The notes below the pieces were generated by a model. It did not search any database and had not been told where the DNA came from. It saw only the letters and a list, made by a program, of their open reading frames with translations. Source: Geodermatophilus ruber (GTDB lineage: Bacteria; Actinomycetota; Actinomycetes; Mycobacteriales; Geodermatophilaceae). Taken from it: 64,000 nt of DNA. Location of the stretch: NCBI RefSeq assembly GCF_900114385.1, contig NZ_FOSW01000001.1:310001-374000 (forward strand), given 5' to 3'. Made by a program: the position numbers and the translations under genes. Each line of letters starts with the position of its first letter. The first letter of the stretch is position 1. Below, piece by piece: positions 56,483 through 64,000 of this stretch.

Positions 56483-57109
56483 GTGACCGCTCCAGCCTTC
56501 GCCCTCGCCGCCGACGACGCCCCGCTCCCCGTCCGCCGCAGCCGGGCGGAGCGGCAGGCCATCGTCCTCGACACCGCCGAGCGGCTCTTCGCCACCCGCA
56601 GCTCGCGCAGCGTCGGCATGGACGAGCTGGTCCGCGAGACCGGCCTGGGCAAGATGACGGTGTACCGGCTCTTCAAGAGCAAGGACGACCTCGTCGGCGC
56701 CTACCTGGCGCGCAAGGCCGCCACCGTGCTGGGTTTCATCGACGCCGAGCTGATCCGCCTCCAGGGCGACCCGCGGGCCGCGCTGCTGTCGGTGGTCGAC
56801 GCCGTGGAGCGCGACGTGACCCGCACCGGTTTCCGCGGCTGCCCGTTCACCAACGTCAGCAGCGAGTACGACGACCCCCAGCACCCCGCCCGCAGCGCCG
56901 CGGCCGACTACAAGTTCGAGCTGCACGCGCGGCTGGAGCGCCTGGCCGAGCAGGCGGTGCCCGGCGCCGGTGAGGACCTCGCCGCCCAGGTGCACCTGAT
57001 CATCGACGGCATGTATCTCTCCGGCGGGCTGCTGGGGCCCGACGGGCCGGCCGCGCACGGCCGGCAGCTGGCCGAGCGGCTCATCGACGCCGCCATCGCC
57101 GCCTCCTGA
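56483..57109 (+). CDS. TetR/AcrR-family regulator
   Basis: A 208-residue repressor. The helix-turn-helix is VGMDELVRETGLGKMTVYRL with FKSKDDLVGAYL after it, typical of TetR. The C-terminal ligand domain contains FRGCPFTNVSSEYDDPQHPA, a stretch seen in the subgroup with a Cys-Pro-Phe motif. The start is GTG at 56483. No obvious target gene is divergent from it. The following unknown gene or the small upstream genes may be regulated. Confidence 0.85.
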   Translation: MTAPAFALAADDAPLPVRRSRAERQAIVLDTAERLFATRSSRSVGMDELVRETGLGKMTVYRLFKSKDDLVGAYLARKAATVLGFIDAELIRLQGDPRAALLSVVDAVERDVTRTGFRGCPFTNVSSEYDDPQHPARSAAADYKFELHARLERLAEQAVPGAGEDLAAQVHLIIDGMYLSGGLLGPDGPAAHGRQLAERLIDAAIAAS

Positions 57110-57155
57110 CCCCCTCCGCCGGGCGCGGGGTGGTCACGCACCCCACGATGGAGGC

Positions 57156-57581
57156 GTGAGCAGCGACCGCAGCCGTCCCGATCTCGACGACACGACGGTG
57201 GAGGGCCTCGGCAAGCTCTCCGAGGCCCTGGAGACCATCGAGCAGGCCCGCGGCCAGCTGTACGGGTTCCACCAGCACTCCGGAAAGGCCGACCTGCTAC
57301 TGCAGGACGCCGTTGAGCTGTTCCGCAAGGCCGGGCACACCCGACTGGCCGACGACCTCGACCGCGACCTGGTCGGCCGCAACGTGATCGCCGACCGGTG
57401 GACCTTCCAGATCGTCGAGGACTACGACGCGAACTACTGGTCGGTGTTCCGGGCCTTCGACGAGCGCGCCCGCGACGAGCTGGCCGGCGGTGACCGGCAC
57501 GTGTACGAGGCCCGGATGAAGCAGCGCGAGCGCACCGAGGGCCACCCGAACCACCAGGCGGGTCCCGCGCTCGCAGAATGA
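57156..57581 (+). CDS. conserved hypothetical protein
   Basis: A 141-residue soluble, mostly helical protein (LSEALETIEQARGQLYGFHQ, ADDLDRDLVGRNVIADRWTF, VFRAFDERARDELAGGDRHV). The regular pattern, many conserved-looking His and Asp residues and normal codon use argue for a real gene common in actinobacteria, but I know no function. The start is GTG at 57156, 46 bases after the TetR gene, so the two may share a transcript. Confidence 0.65.
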   Translation: MSSDRSRPDLDDTTVEGLGKLSEALETIEQARGQLYGFHQHSGKADLLLQDAVELFRKAGHTRLADDLDRDLVGRNVIADRWTFQIVEDYDANYWSVFRAFDERARDELAGGDRHVYEARMKQRERTEGHPNHQAGPALAE

Positions 57582-57582
57582 C

Positions 57583-57614
57583 CCGGGCCGGGCCCCAGCA
57601 GGGACCCGGCCCGG
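57583..57614. terminator. bidirectional hairpin terminator before the amidase stop
   Basis: CCGGGCCGGG at 57583-57592 pairs perfectly with CCCGGCCCGG at 57605-57614. It lies between convergent stops at 57581 and 57633. Confidence 0.75.
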
Positions 57615-57632
57615 TGCCGGCAGGTGCGGCTC

Positions 57633-59027
57633 TCAGCCCAGCGGCGCGAGCCGGCCCACGACGTCGGTGGCCGCCTCGTAGGCCTTCCCGACGTCCAGCA
57701 GCCTCGCCTCGTCGAACGGGCGGCCCATCACCTGCATGCCCACGGGCAGGCCGGCCGGGTCGAAGCCGACCGGGAGGGCCAGCGTCGGCTGCCCGGTCAG
57801 GTTCGCCGGCGAGGTGAGCCGGACCATCGCCAGGTCCACCGACTCCGTGCTGCCATCCGGCCAGGTCACCTCCATGTCCTCGACACGGGGCGCGACGAAC
57901 GGGAGGACCGGGGCCACGAGGACGTCGATGTCGGTGAACATCTCGGCCCAGGCCCGCTGCATGAGCGTGCGCACCCGCAGCGCCTTGATGTAGTCGGTGG
58001 CCAGGAGCAGCTCGCCCACCTCGAGCTGCACCCGCGTCTCGGGGCGGTAGAGCTCGGCGCTGCTGCGCAGGGACTCCTGGTGGTAGGCGGCCGCCTCCGG
58101 CGTGACGATGCCCCATTCCGCGGCCAGGATCTGGTCCGGGTAGGGGATGGTCACCTCCCGCACCTGGGCACCGAGGCCCACCAGCACGTCGATCGCCGCG
58201 CGCACCCCGCGCTCGACGTCCTCGTGCACGTGCTCGAAGAAGTAGTTGGTCGGGACGCCGATCCGCAGACCGGTGACGTCGCCGGTCAGCCCGGCCGTGT
58301 AGCCCGGCACCGGGACGTCGACCGACGCGGGGTCGAGCGGGTCGTGCCCGGCGATCGCGTCCAGGACGAGCGCGCAGTCCTCGACGTTGCGGGTCAGCGG
58401 CCCGACGTGGTCCAGGGACCACGACAGGGACGCCACACCCCGCCGCGAGGTCCGGCCGTAGGTCGGCTTGAGGCCGACGGTGCCGCAGAAGGAGGCGGGG
58501 ATGCGGATCGACCCGGCGGTGTCGGTGCCCATGCCGACCATGCAGGACCCGGCCGCGACGGCTGCCCCCGACCCGCCGCTGGACCCGCCGGGGATGCGGC
58601 TGACGTCCCACGGGTTGCGGGTCGTGTGGGTGCGCCCGCCGTAGGCGAACTCGTGGGTGTGGGTCTTGCCGACCATCACCATCCCCGCCTCGAACAGCCG
58701 GGTGACGGCGACCGCGTCGACGTCCGGGACGTGGCCGGCGCGGACCTTCGAGCTGGAGGTGGAGGGCACACCGGCGGTGTCGTACAGGTCCTTCACCCCG
58801 AGCGGGATGCCGTGCAGCGGCCCCCGGTACCGGCCCGCCGCGATCTCCTTCTCCGCGGCGACCGCCTGGTCGCGGGCGAGGTCGGCACTGACGTGCGCGA
58901 AGGCGCCGAGCGCCCCCTCGGTGGTCTCGATGCGGGCGAGCACGGACTCGGTCAGCTCCACCGGCGACAGCCGGCCGGCCGCGATCTCCTCCGCCGCGGC
59001 GGTGAGGGAGAGCTCGAACGGTTCCAC
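57633..59027 (-). CDS. amidase-signature hydrolase
   Basis: A 464-residue amidase-signature enzyme with an intact Ser-cisSer-Lys triad: Lys79 ([10 protein letters not shown]), Ser149 (PGGSSGGSG) and nucleophile Ser173 ([13 protein letters not shown]). It is close in plan to AtzF/1-carboxybiuret hydrolase and GatA-like amidases. The GTG at 59027 lies two bases after the stop of a small AtzG/GatC-like gene, so the two are co-translated and may form a complex. As the last gene of an ABC uptake operon, it presumably cleaves the imported amide and releases ammonia. Confidence 0.88.
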   Translation of the reverse strand: MEPFELSLTAAAEEIAAGRLSPVELTESVLARIETTEGALGAFAHVSADLARDQAVAAEKEIAAGRYRGPLHGIPLGVKDLYDTAGVPSTSSSKVRAGHVPDVDAVAVTRLFEAGMVMVGKTHTHEFAYGGRTHTTRNPWDVSRIPGGSSGGSGAAVAAGSCMVGMGTDTAGSIRIPASFCGTVGLKPTYGRTSRRGVASLSWSLDHVGPLTRNVEDCALVLDAIAGHDPLDPASVDVPVPGYTAGLTGDVTGLRIGVPTNYFFEHVHEDVERGVRAAIDVLVGLGAQVREVTIPYPDQILAAEWGIVTPEAAAYHQESLRSSAELYRPETRVQLEVGELLLATDYIKALRVRTLMQRAWAEMFTDIDVLVAPVLPFVAPRVEDMEVTWPDGSTESVDLAMVRLTSPANLTGQPTLALPVGFDPAGLPVGMQVMGRPFDEARLLDVGKAYEAATDVVGRLAPLG

Positions 59028-59029
59028 GG

Positions 59030-59221
59030 TCAGCCCTCCCAGCGGGCGTCGAAGGCGGTCGCCGGCGGCGTCTCTCCCAGGGGGACGGCGTCCAGCCGGT
59101 CGAGGATGGCGTACATCGCCTCGAGCGCCTGGCCGACCGGCTGCTGCCGGTCGGCGCCCAGCTCGAGGCGGGCGGCGAGCGCCATCGCCTCGGCGGAAAG
59201 GGCGCGGGGGATCGGTGTCAC
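59030..59221 (-). CDS. AtzG/GatC-like small amidase subunit
   Basis: A 63-residue helical protein (LSAEAMALAARLELGADRQQ, EAMYAILDRLDAVPL) ending in GETPPATAFDARWEG. The layout of two helices plus an extended tail, and its place directly before an amidase, match AtzG/DUF4089 and GatC-type subunits that wrap around the amidase. The start is GTG at 59221. Similarity is judged from pattern only. Confidence 0.6.
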   Translation of the reverse strand: MTPIPRALSAEAMALAARLELGADRQQPVGQALEAMYAILDRLDAVPLGETPPATAFDARWEG

Positions 59222-59269
59222 GGGCAGCTCCTGGGGTCGGAGGGGCGAGGAGTGCGAATGGTTCGGACG

Positions 59270-59959
59270 TCAGCCGACGACGAGCAGGTCGGTCAGCCGG
59301 GAGGGGTCGGCGCGCAGCTCGGCGGCCGGGGCATCGAGCACGATGCCGCCCTTGACCATCACGACGATGCGGTCGCAGAACCGCAGCGGGATCTCCGGTC
59401 CCTGCTCGACCAGGACGACGGCCACACCAGATGCGGCGACGGTGCGCAGGGCCGCGATCGAGTCGTCGACGACGGAGGGCTGCAGCCCCTGGGAGAACTC
59501 GTCGACGGCGATCAGCCGGGAGCCGGCGAGCACCGCCCGCGCCAGTCCCACCTGCTGCTTCTGCCCGCCGCTGAGCGTGCCGGCAGCCTGATCGGCCCGC
59601 TCGTCGAGCAGCGGGTAGACCGCGCGGACGTCGACCGGCGGGCGGTATCCCCGGCGGGCGGCCAGCCGCAGGTTCTCGGCCACGGTCAGGTCGGCGAAGA
59701 CCCCGCGGTCGTCGGGCATGAGGGTGCAGCCGGCGCGGGCCAGGAGCTCCGGCCGGCCCGACGGCACGGCCACGCCGTCGATCCGGACCTCCCCGGAGAA
59801 CACCCGGCACAGCCCGAACAGGCTCTTGAGCAGCGTCGTCTTGCCGACGCCGTTGCGCCCCAGCACCCCGACGATCTCCCCGGGCTCCACCCGCAGGGAG
59901 AGGTCGTTGACGATCCGGGTGTCCTTGTAGCCGCCGGTCAGCGCGTGCAGTTCGAGCAT
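59270..59959 (-). CDS. branched-chain/urea-type ABC ATPase (LivF/UrtE-like)
   Basis: A 229-residue cassette. Walker A is GRNGVGKT (34-41), the signature is TLSGGQKQQVGLARA and Walker B is LIAVDEFSQGL, where the usual DEP is DEF. The Q-loop lies in TLMPDDRGVFADLTV, with Asp replacing the usual glutamine (MPQ/PEDRGIF in relatives). ATG 59959 shares one base with the upstream stop (TGATG). It works with the LivG half of the fused upstream protein to drive solute import. Confidence 0.88.
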   Translation of the reverse strand: MLELHALTGGYKDTRIVNDLSLRVEPGEIVGVLGRNGVGKTTLLKSLFGLCRVFSGEVRIDGVAVPSGRPELLARAGCTLMPDDRGVFADLTVAENLRLAARRGYRPPVDVRAVYPLLDERADQAAGTLSGGQKQQVGLARAVLAGSRLIAVDEFSQGLQPSVVDDSIAALRTVAASGVAVVLVEQGPEIPLRFCDRIVVMVKGGIVLDAPAAELRADPSRLTDLLVVG

Positions 59960-61671
59960 CAAGCCACCCCCAGGTAGGCGCGCCGCACCTCGTCGTGTGC
60001 GGACACCTCCTCCATCGAGCCCTCGACCAGGATCCGGCCGTCGGCCAGGACGACGACCCGGTCGGCCAGCTCCCGGACGATCTCCATGTCGTGCTCGACG
60101 GCCACGAGGGTGCAGCCGGTGCGTTCGGCGACGTCCCGCAGCGTGCGGGCCAGCGCGATCGAATCCTCGTGCGACAGCCCGGCCGCGGGCTCGTCGAGCA
60201 GCAGGATCCGGGGACCCCAGCTGAGCACCATCGCCAGCTCCAGTGCCCGCCGGTCGGCCAGCGAGAGCTCCCGGGCGGGCGCGGCGTCGGCCTCCAGGAA
60301 GCGGTCGTAGAGCGGTAGCGCCACCGGCGGCTGGACCGCCTCGGCCCGGGCGATCGCCAGGTTCTGCGCCGGCGTCAGGTCGAGGAAGACGCTCGGGACC
60401 TGGAACAGCCGCCCCAGTCCCAGGCGGGCCCGCTCGTGCGGCGCCCAGCCCGTGACGTCGTGCCCGGCCAGCTGCACGCGACCGCGCTCGGGGAGGTGCT
60501 CCCCGGCCAGCACGCCGAGGAAGGTGGACTTCCCGGCGCCGTTCGGGCCGATCAGGCAGATCACCTCGCCGCTGCCCACCCGCAGGTCGATCCCCTTGAT
60601 GACGGGGACCGGCCCGAAGTCCTTCTCCACGTCCTGCGCGCTGACGGCCGGCGCCGCGCCGTCGACCGGCGGGAGCGCCCGGGCCGGGCCGGCGGGCCCG
60701 GCCAGCACCGCGCCGCCGGCGGCCTTCTCCCGGACCGGCCGGCGCAGCAGCGTGCGGGCCAGCCCGGCGAGGCCCTCGGGGGCGAAGCGCACCACCACGA
60801 GGAACAGCACGCCCATCAGCAGCAGATACCAGCTGCCGAGGACGTCACCCAGCGTCTGCTCCCCGAGCGTGACCAGGCCGGCGCCCAGGAAGGCCCCGGA
60901 GATGGTGCCCAGCCCGCCGACGGCGAGCCAGACCAGCACCTCGGTGGAGAGCACGATCCCCGCCGCCGACGGCGAGACCAGGCCCATGACCGGCGCGGCG
61001 ATCGCGCCGGCGACCGCGCTGACGGCGCCGCTCACCGCCAGCGCTGTCGTCTTCACCCGCCGCGGGTCGATGCCCAGGTGCTCGGCCCGCTGCTGGTCGG
61101 CGCGGATGGCGAGGAACCGCCGTCCGAGCCGACCGCGGAGCACGACGAGCCAGACGAGGACCACGGTCCCCAGGACGATGGCGGCGGTCCGGTAGTACGT
61201 GCCGACGACGCCGTCGCCGGTGAACACGACCAGCCCGTTGGTGCCGTTGGTCAGCGAGGTCCAGGAGCGGGCACCCTGGCTCATGACCAGGGTCATCGCC
61301 AGGGTGAGCACGGCCATGGTCGCGGGCATGGCCCGCCGGCCGAGCCCGGCCAGGCCGACGAGCACGGCGACCACGACCGCCGCGGCGACGCCGGCCGTCC
61401 CGCCGAGGACCATCGGGACGTCGTGGGCCGCGGCGATCGCCGAGCCGTAGGCACCGAGGCCGAAGAAGGCGGCGTGCCCGATGCTGACCACGCCCGCCCG
61501 CCCCCAGGCCACGTCCAGACCGAACGCGAACAGGCCGTAGACCAGTGCGAGGGTGAGCAGGGCCAGCGGGTAGGGCAGCAGGACGAAGGGGGCTGCGGCC
61601 AGGGCCAGGACCGCGGCGGCGAGCGCCGCCGCGTGCCCGGCCCCGACCCGCTGCCGGAGCGCAGAGATCAC
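59959..61671 (-). CDS. fused LivM-type permease and LivG-type ATPase
   Basis: A 570-residue fusion. Residues 1-310 form a LivM/UrtC-like permease with about eight to ten helices and the motif GRAGVVSIGHAAFFGLGAYG. An Ala/Pro linker (311-343) follows, then a LivG/UrtD-like ATPase (344-570) with Walker A GPNGAGKS (375-382), ELSLADRRALELAMVL in the signature position, Walker B ILLLDEPAAGL and switch VAVEHDM. The signature LSLADRR differs from LSGGQ, but LSYGDRR/LSHGQ-like forms are usual in this family. The GTG start overlaps the binding-protein stop by 4 bases. Confidence 0.9.
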   Translation of the reverse strand: MISALRQRVGAGHAAALAAAVLALAAAPFVLLPYPLALLTLALVYGLFAFGLDVAWGRAGVVSIGHAAFFGLGAYGSAIAAAHDVPMVLGGTAGVAAAVVVAVLVGLAGLGRRAMPATMAVLTLAMTLVMSQGARSWTSLTNGTNGLVVFTGDGVVGTYYRTAAIVLGTVVLVWLVVLRGRLGRRFLAIRADQQRAEHLGIDPRRVKTTALAVSGAVSAVAGAIAAPVMGLVSPSAAGIVLSTEVLVWLAVGGLGTISGAFLGAGLVTLGEQTLGDVLGSWYLLLMGVLFLVVVRFAPEGLAGLARTLLRRPVREKAAGGAVLAGPAGPARALPPVDGAAPAVSAQDVEKDFGPVPVIKGIDLRVGSGEVICLIGPNGAGKSTFLGVLAGEHLPERGRVQLAGHDVTGWAPHERARLGLGRLFQVPSVFLDLTPAQNLAIARAEAVQPPVALPLYDRFLEADAAPARELSLADRRALELAMVLSWGPRILLLDEPAAGLSHEDSIALARTLRDVAERTGCTLVAVEHDMEIVRELADRVVVLADGRILVEGSMEEVSAHDEVRRAYLGVA

Positions 61672-62888
61672 GCGCAGTCCTTGGTCTGCTCGTCCGGGAC
61701 GACGCCCAGCTCCTCCTCGACCGTGTAGGCGCCCCCGTCGATCGTGGTGAGGAACATCGGGGCCTCGATCACGTGGTCGGTCGCGTCGAACCGCACGGTG
61801 CCGGTGAGGCCCTCGTACTCCAGCCGGCCCATCTGCTCGCTGACCGCGTCGGCGTCCTTGGAGCCGGCCCGCTCGAAGGCCTCGGCGATGAAGCGCATGC
61901 CGACGTAGGCGTTGCCGGCCACCCCGGAGATCGGTGCCTGGGTGTCGTAGGCCTCCTGGTAGGCCTCCACGAAGGCAGCATTGGCCTCGGTCTGCACCTG
62001 GTCGCCGTAGCGGACGGTCTGCGTCCGGCCGTCGAGCAGCTCCCCGAGCGCGGGGTAGAACTGCTGGTCGACCGAGACACCGGTGAGGCCGCGACCCTCG
62101 AGCAGCCCGAACTGGTCGGCCTGCTTGACGAAGGACACCGCGTCACCGCCGACCACCGCGGAGAGGATCCAGTCGGGGTCGCTGTCGGCCAGCTTGGTGA
62201 TGACCGGCTGCCAGTCCGACGTACCCAGCGGCGAGTACTCCTCGGCGACGACGGTCCCGCCGGCCTCCTCGACCAGCTGCCGGGCCACCTCGTGGTAGGT
62301 CCGCGGGAAGACGTAGTCGTTGCCGACCAGCGCGACGTTCGGTCCGAACTGCTCGACCATCTGCGGCACGAGGTCGGTGAGCAGCTGGGTCGGCGTCTCG
62401 CCGAACGGCCAGAAGTGCGGGCTGCAGAAGTCCAGGGCGGTGGCGATCGCCTGTGACATCGGGACGCCGGCCTGCGCGGCGACGTTCGCAGCGGCGATCG
62501 TGGTGTCGTCGGTGATCGTCCCGAAGATGTAGTCGACCTGCTCCTGCTGGACCATCCGCTGGGCTGCCTGGGTGGCGGTCGCGGGGTCGGCCTGGTCGTC
62601 GATGAACACGACCTCGACCGGCTGCCCGAAGACCCCGCCGTCGGCGTTGATGTCCTCGATGGCCAGGTCGAAGCCCTGCTGCATCGCGATCCCCTCGGGG
62701 GCCGCGGGCCCGGTGATCGGTGCGAGGAAGCCGATCTTGAGCGGCTCCTGGTCGGCGGCTGCGGTGTCCCCGCCGCCGCCGACGGACCCGCCGCACGCCG
62801 ACAGGGCGAGCAGCACCGCGGTGCCGCCGGCGACGGCCAGGCGTCGACGGGGGCCGGTCAAGCGACGTTCCGCGTTCTTGTGGACCAC
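61668..62888 (-). CDS. ABC substrate-binding lipoprotein (amide/urea/branched-chain amino acid type)
   Basis: A 406-residue periplasmic-binding-protein-like lipoprotein, with signal peptide and lipobox LSAC at Cys32. The mature part begins with the family pattern KIGFLAPITGPAAPEG and AIEDINADGGVFGQPVEVVF, as in UrtA, AmiC and LivJ. The GTG at 62888 lies inside the end of the LivH gene and has GGAGG eight bases upstream. Urea or short amides are the favoured ligands because an amidase closes the operon, but ligand residues were not resolved. Confidence 0.88.
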   Translation of the reverse strand: MVHKNAERRLTGPRRRLAVAGGTAVLLALSACGGSVGGGGDTAAADQEPLKIGFLAPITGPAAPEGIAMQQGFDLAIEDINADGGVFGQPVEVVFIDDQADPATATQAAQRMVQQEQVDYIFGTITDDTTIAAANVAAQAGVPMSQAIATALDFCSPHFWPFGETPTQLLTDLVPQMVEQFGPNVALVGNDYVFPRTYHEVARQLVEEAGGTVVAEEYSPLGTSDWQPVITKLADSDPDWILSAVVGGDAVSFVKQADQFGLLEGRGLTGVSVDQQFYPALGELLDGRTQTVRYGDQVQTEANAAFVEAYQEAYDTQAPISGVAGNAYVGMRFIAEAFERAGSKDADAVSEQMGRLEYEGLTGTVRFDATDHVIEAPMFLTTIDGGAYTVEEELGVVPDEQTKDCA

Positions 62889-63739
62889 GAGGGCAACCTC
62901 CAGGACAGGCCCGCGGGGCGGGCGGCGATCAGGACGACGAGAGCGGCGAAGAACAGCAGCTCGGCGACGGTCTCGGTGAGGTACCGGCGCAGGAGTGAGG
63001 AGAGGAGCGCTACGACGAACGCCCCGACGATCGGGCCGGTCAGCGAGCCGAGCCGGCCGACGAGGACGGCGAAGAACGCGGGGGCCAGGAAGGCGACGCC
63101 CATCCCGGGCGTGAGCCCGAGGGTGGGGCTCTGCAGGGCGCCGGCCAGGACGGCCAGCAGCGTGCCGACGGCGAAGGTGCCGGCGATCATGAGCCGGGGC
63201 GGAATGCCGAGCACGGCCGCCATGTCCCGGTTCGCGATCGACGCGCGCAGCTTCAGCCCCAGGCTGGTCCGGTAGACCACGAGCAGCGCGAGGACCACCA
63301 CGGCCAGCGACACCCCGGTCACCACCAGCCGGTAGGTCGGGAAGGGCGTGCCCAGGACGACGGTGCTGCCCTCGATCGGGGCCTCGACCGACCGGGGGGT
63401 GGCCCCGAAGATCGCCTCGGCCAGCTGGCGCAGGACGATGCCCAGCCCCCACATGGCCAGCAGGGTCGCCAGCATCCCCCGGCTGTAGAGCCGGCGCAGG
63501 ATCGCCCACTCGGCCGCCAGGCCCAGGACGACGGCGAGCAGGACGGCCAGGAGCACGCGGAGGGGGAAGGGCACCGGCGTGAGCGCGTACATGACGTAGG
63601 CGCCGACCATCACCAGGTCGCCGTGGGCGACGTTGACGACCCCCAGCTGGCCGAACACCAGGCCCAGGCCCAGCGCCAGCAGCGCGTAGAACCCGAAGAG
63701 GTTGGCCGTCGACAGGACGAAGGAGACCAGCGAGTCCAC
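62858..63739 (-). CDS. LivH/UrtB-type ABC permease
   Basis: A 293-residue permease with about eight helices. The N-terminal ALGLGLVFGQLGVVNVAHGD is the LivH hallmark. GLKLRASIANRDMAAVLGI is the cytoplasmic loop that docks the ATPase, and VGRLGSLTGPIVGAFVVALL is the final pair of helices. The start is GTG at 63739. It is the first gene of the operon, and its 3' end overlaps the binding-protein gene by 31 bases. Confidence 0.9.
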   Translation of the reverse strand: MDSLVSFVLSTANLFGFYALLALGLGLVFGQLGVVNVAHGDLVMVGAYVMYALTPVPFPLRVLLAVLLAVVLGLAAEWAILRRLYSRGMLATLLAMWGLGIVLRQLAEAIFGATPRSVEAPIEGSTVVLGTPFPTYRLVVTGVSLAVVVLALLVVYRTSLGLKLRASIANRDMAAVLGIPPRLMIAGTFAVGTLLAVLAGALQSPTLGLTPGMGVAFLAPAFFAVLVGRLGSLTGPIVGAFVVALLSSLLRRYLTETVAELLFFAALVVLIAARPAGLSWRLPSWSTRTRNVA

Positions 63740-64000
63740 TACCGCCCGCCGTTCCGCGGCGCGGCGTCACCTGGCTGCTGCATCGAAGCGGTCCACCTCG
63801 CGTTCACCCGGCCGGGTGCGGGCGGCAGCCGCTCCCCGGTGTCCTGTCTGCCGCCCACGTCCGGATCGAGTGCCGGTGACGGTCTGTGCGAGGAGTCTGT
63901 GGAGCCGCTCGTGCCGATGCAGCAAAGCGGAAACAATGCGTGTCTAACATCCCACTTCCCTGATACGGCGGCCTTTGAGACGGGAGCGGGAGCCATGGCG
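63740..64000. other. upstream region of the amide-uptake operon
   Basis: No supported gene. The part at about 63915-63975 is less GC-rich than its surroundings and probably holds the livH-type promoter and a divergent one. An ATG at 63995 preceded by GGAGCGGGAG may start a plus-strand gene that continues beyond the window. Confidence 0.4.

Noticed and set aside
63739..63996. Minus-strand frame of 85 codons upstream of the LivH gene
   Set aside because: No ribosome site or protein-like pattern; it covers what is more likely the promoter region.

Overview
The window is very GC-rich, densely coded chromosomal DNA. Frequent GTG starts, 1-4 base stop/start overlaps, an HspR/HAIR heat-shock circuit, a DosS/DosR-like pair and a bifunctional-type Dcd all point to an actinobacterium. 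The gene mix (DUF3151 next to class II aldolase, GPGG-motif small membrane protein, Usp plus GAF kinase, soluble chemoreceptor, AbiEi-like fragment) fits Geodermatophilaceae (Blastococcus/Modestobacter/Geodermatophilus). The family assignment is inference from gene content, not a database match. Nearly everything looks like core chromosome, and no transposase, integrase, prophage or CRISPR array was found.

Layout. 0.3-1.8 kb: an oxalate/formate-type MFS carrier with an overlapping 45-residue partner. 1.9-14 kb: a purine region on the minus strand (purB-purC, purS-purQ-purL-SCP-like gene, purD, purA), interrupted by an AI-2E family permease, rsgA and a glycerophosphodiesterase. 14.1-16.9 kb: a DAG-kinase-like fragment, a sugar-type ABC permease/ATPase pair without a binding protein, and a GPGG small protein. 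17-25.6 kb: DUF3151-fba, a CoA-disulfide-reductase-like flavoprotein coupled to a pentapeptide protein, a GlcD-type oxidase, pyrE, a fasciclin lipoprotein, a membrane-anchored sulfite-oxidase-type enzyme and a Pro/Gln-rich membrane protein.

25.7-36.6 kb is a stress block. clpB has a near-perfect HAIR element, and the dnaK-grpE-dnaJ-hspR-marR operon has a degenerate HAIR. Between them lie an OhrR-like regulator with OsmC, and a DHA2 drug exporter under a MarR repressor with paired palindromes over its promoter. 36.7-37.1 kb is a small repeat-bounded island around a truncated AbiEi-like gene.

37.3-47.3 kb: a large membrane Fe-S oxidoreductase, a DUF389 protein coupled to a CynX-type MFS carrier, dcd, a PAS protein coupled to a soluble chemoreceptor, a UvrA-like ABC protein and tRNA-Gly(CCC), followed by a decayed reading frame. 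49-52.9 kb: a PrmC-like methyltransferase, then a universal stress protein coupled to a GAF histidine kinase, with a response regulator convergent to them and a DosR-like palindrome upstream. 53-57.6 kb: a type III polyketide synthase with a methyltransferase, a ribokinase-like kinase, two small acidic proteins, a TetR regulator and an unknown conserved gene. 57.6-63.7 kb: one minus-strand operon for amide or urea-type solute uptake (LivH, binding protein, LivM-LivG fusion, LivF) ending in an AtzG/GatC-like small protein and an amidase.
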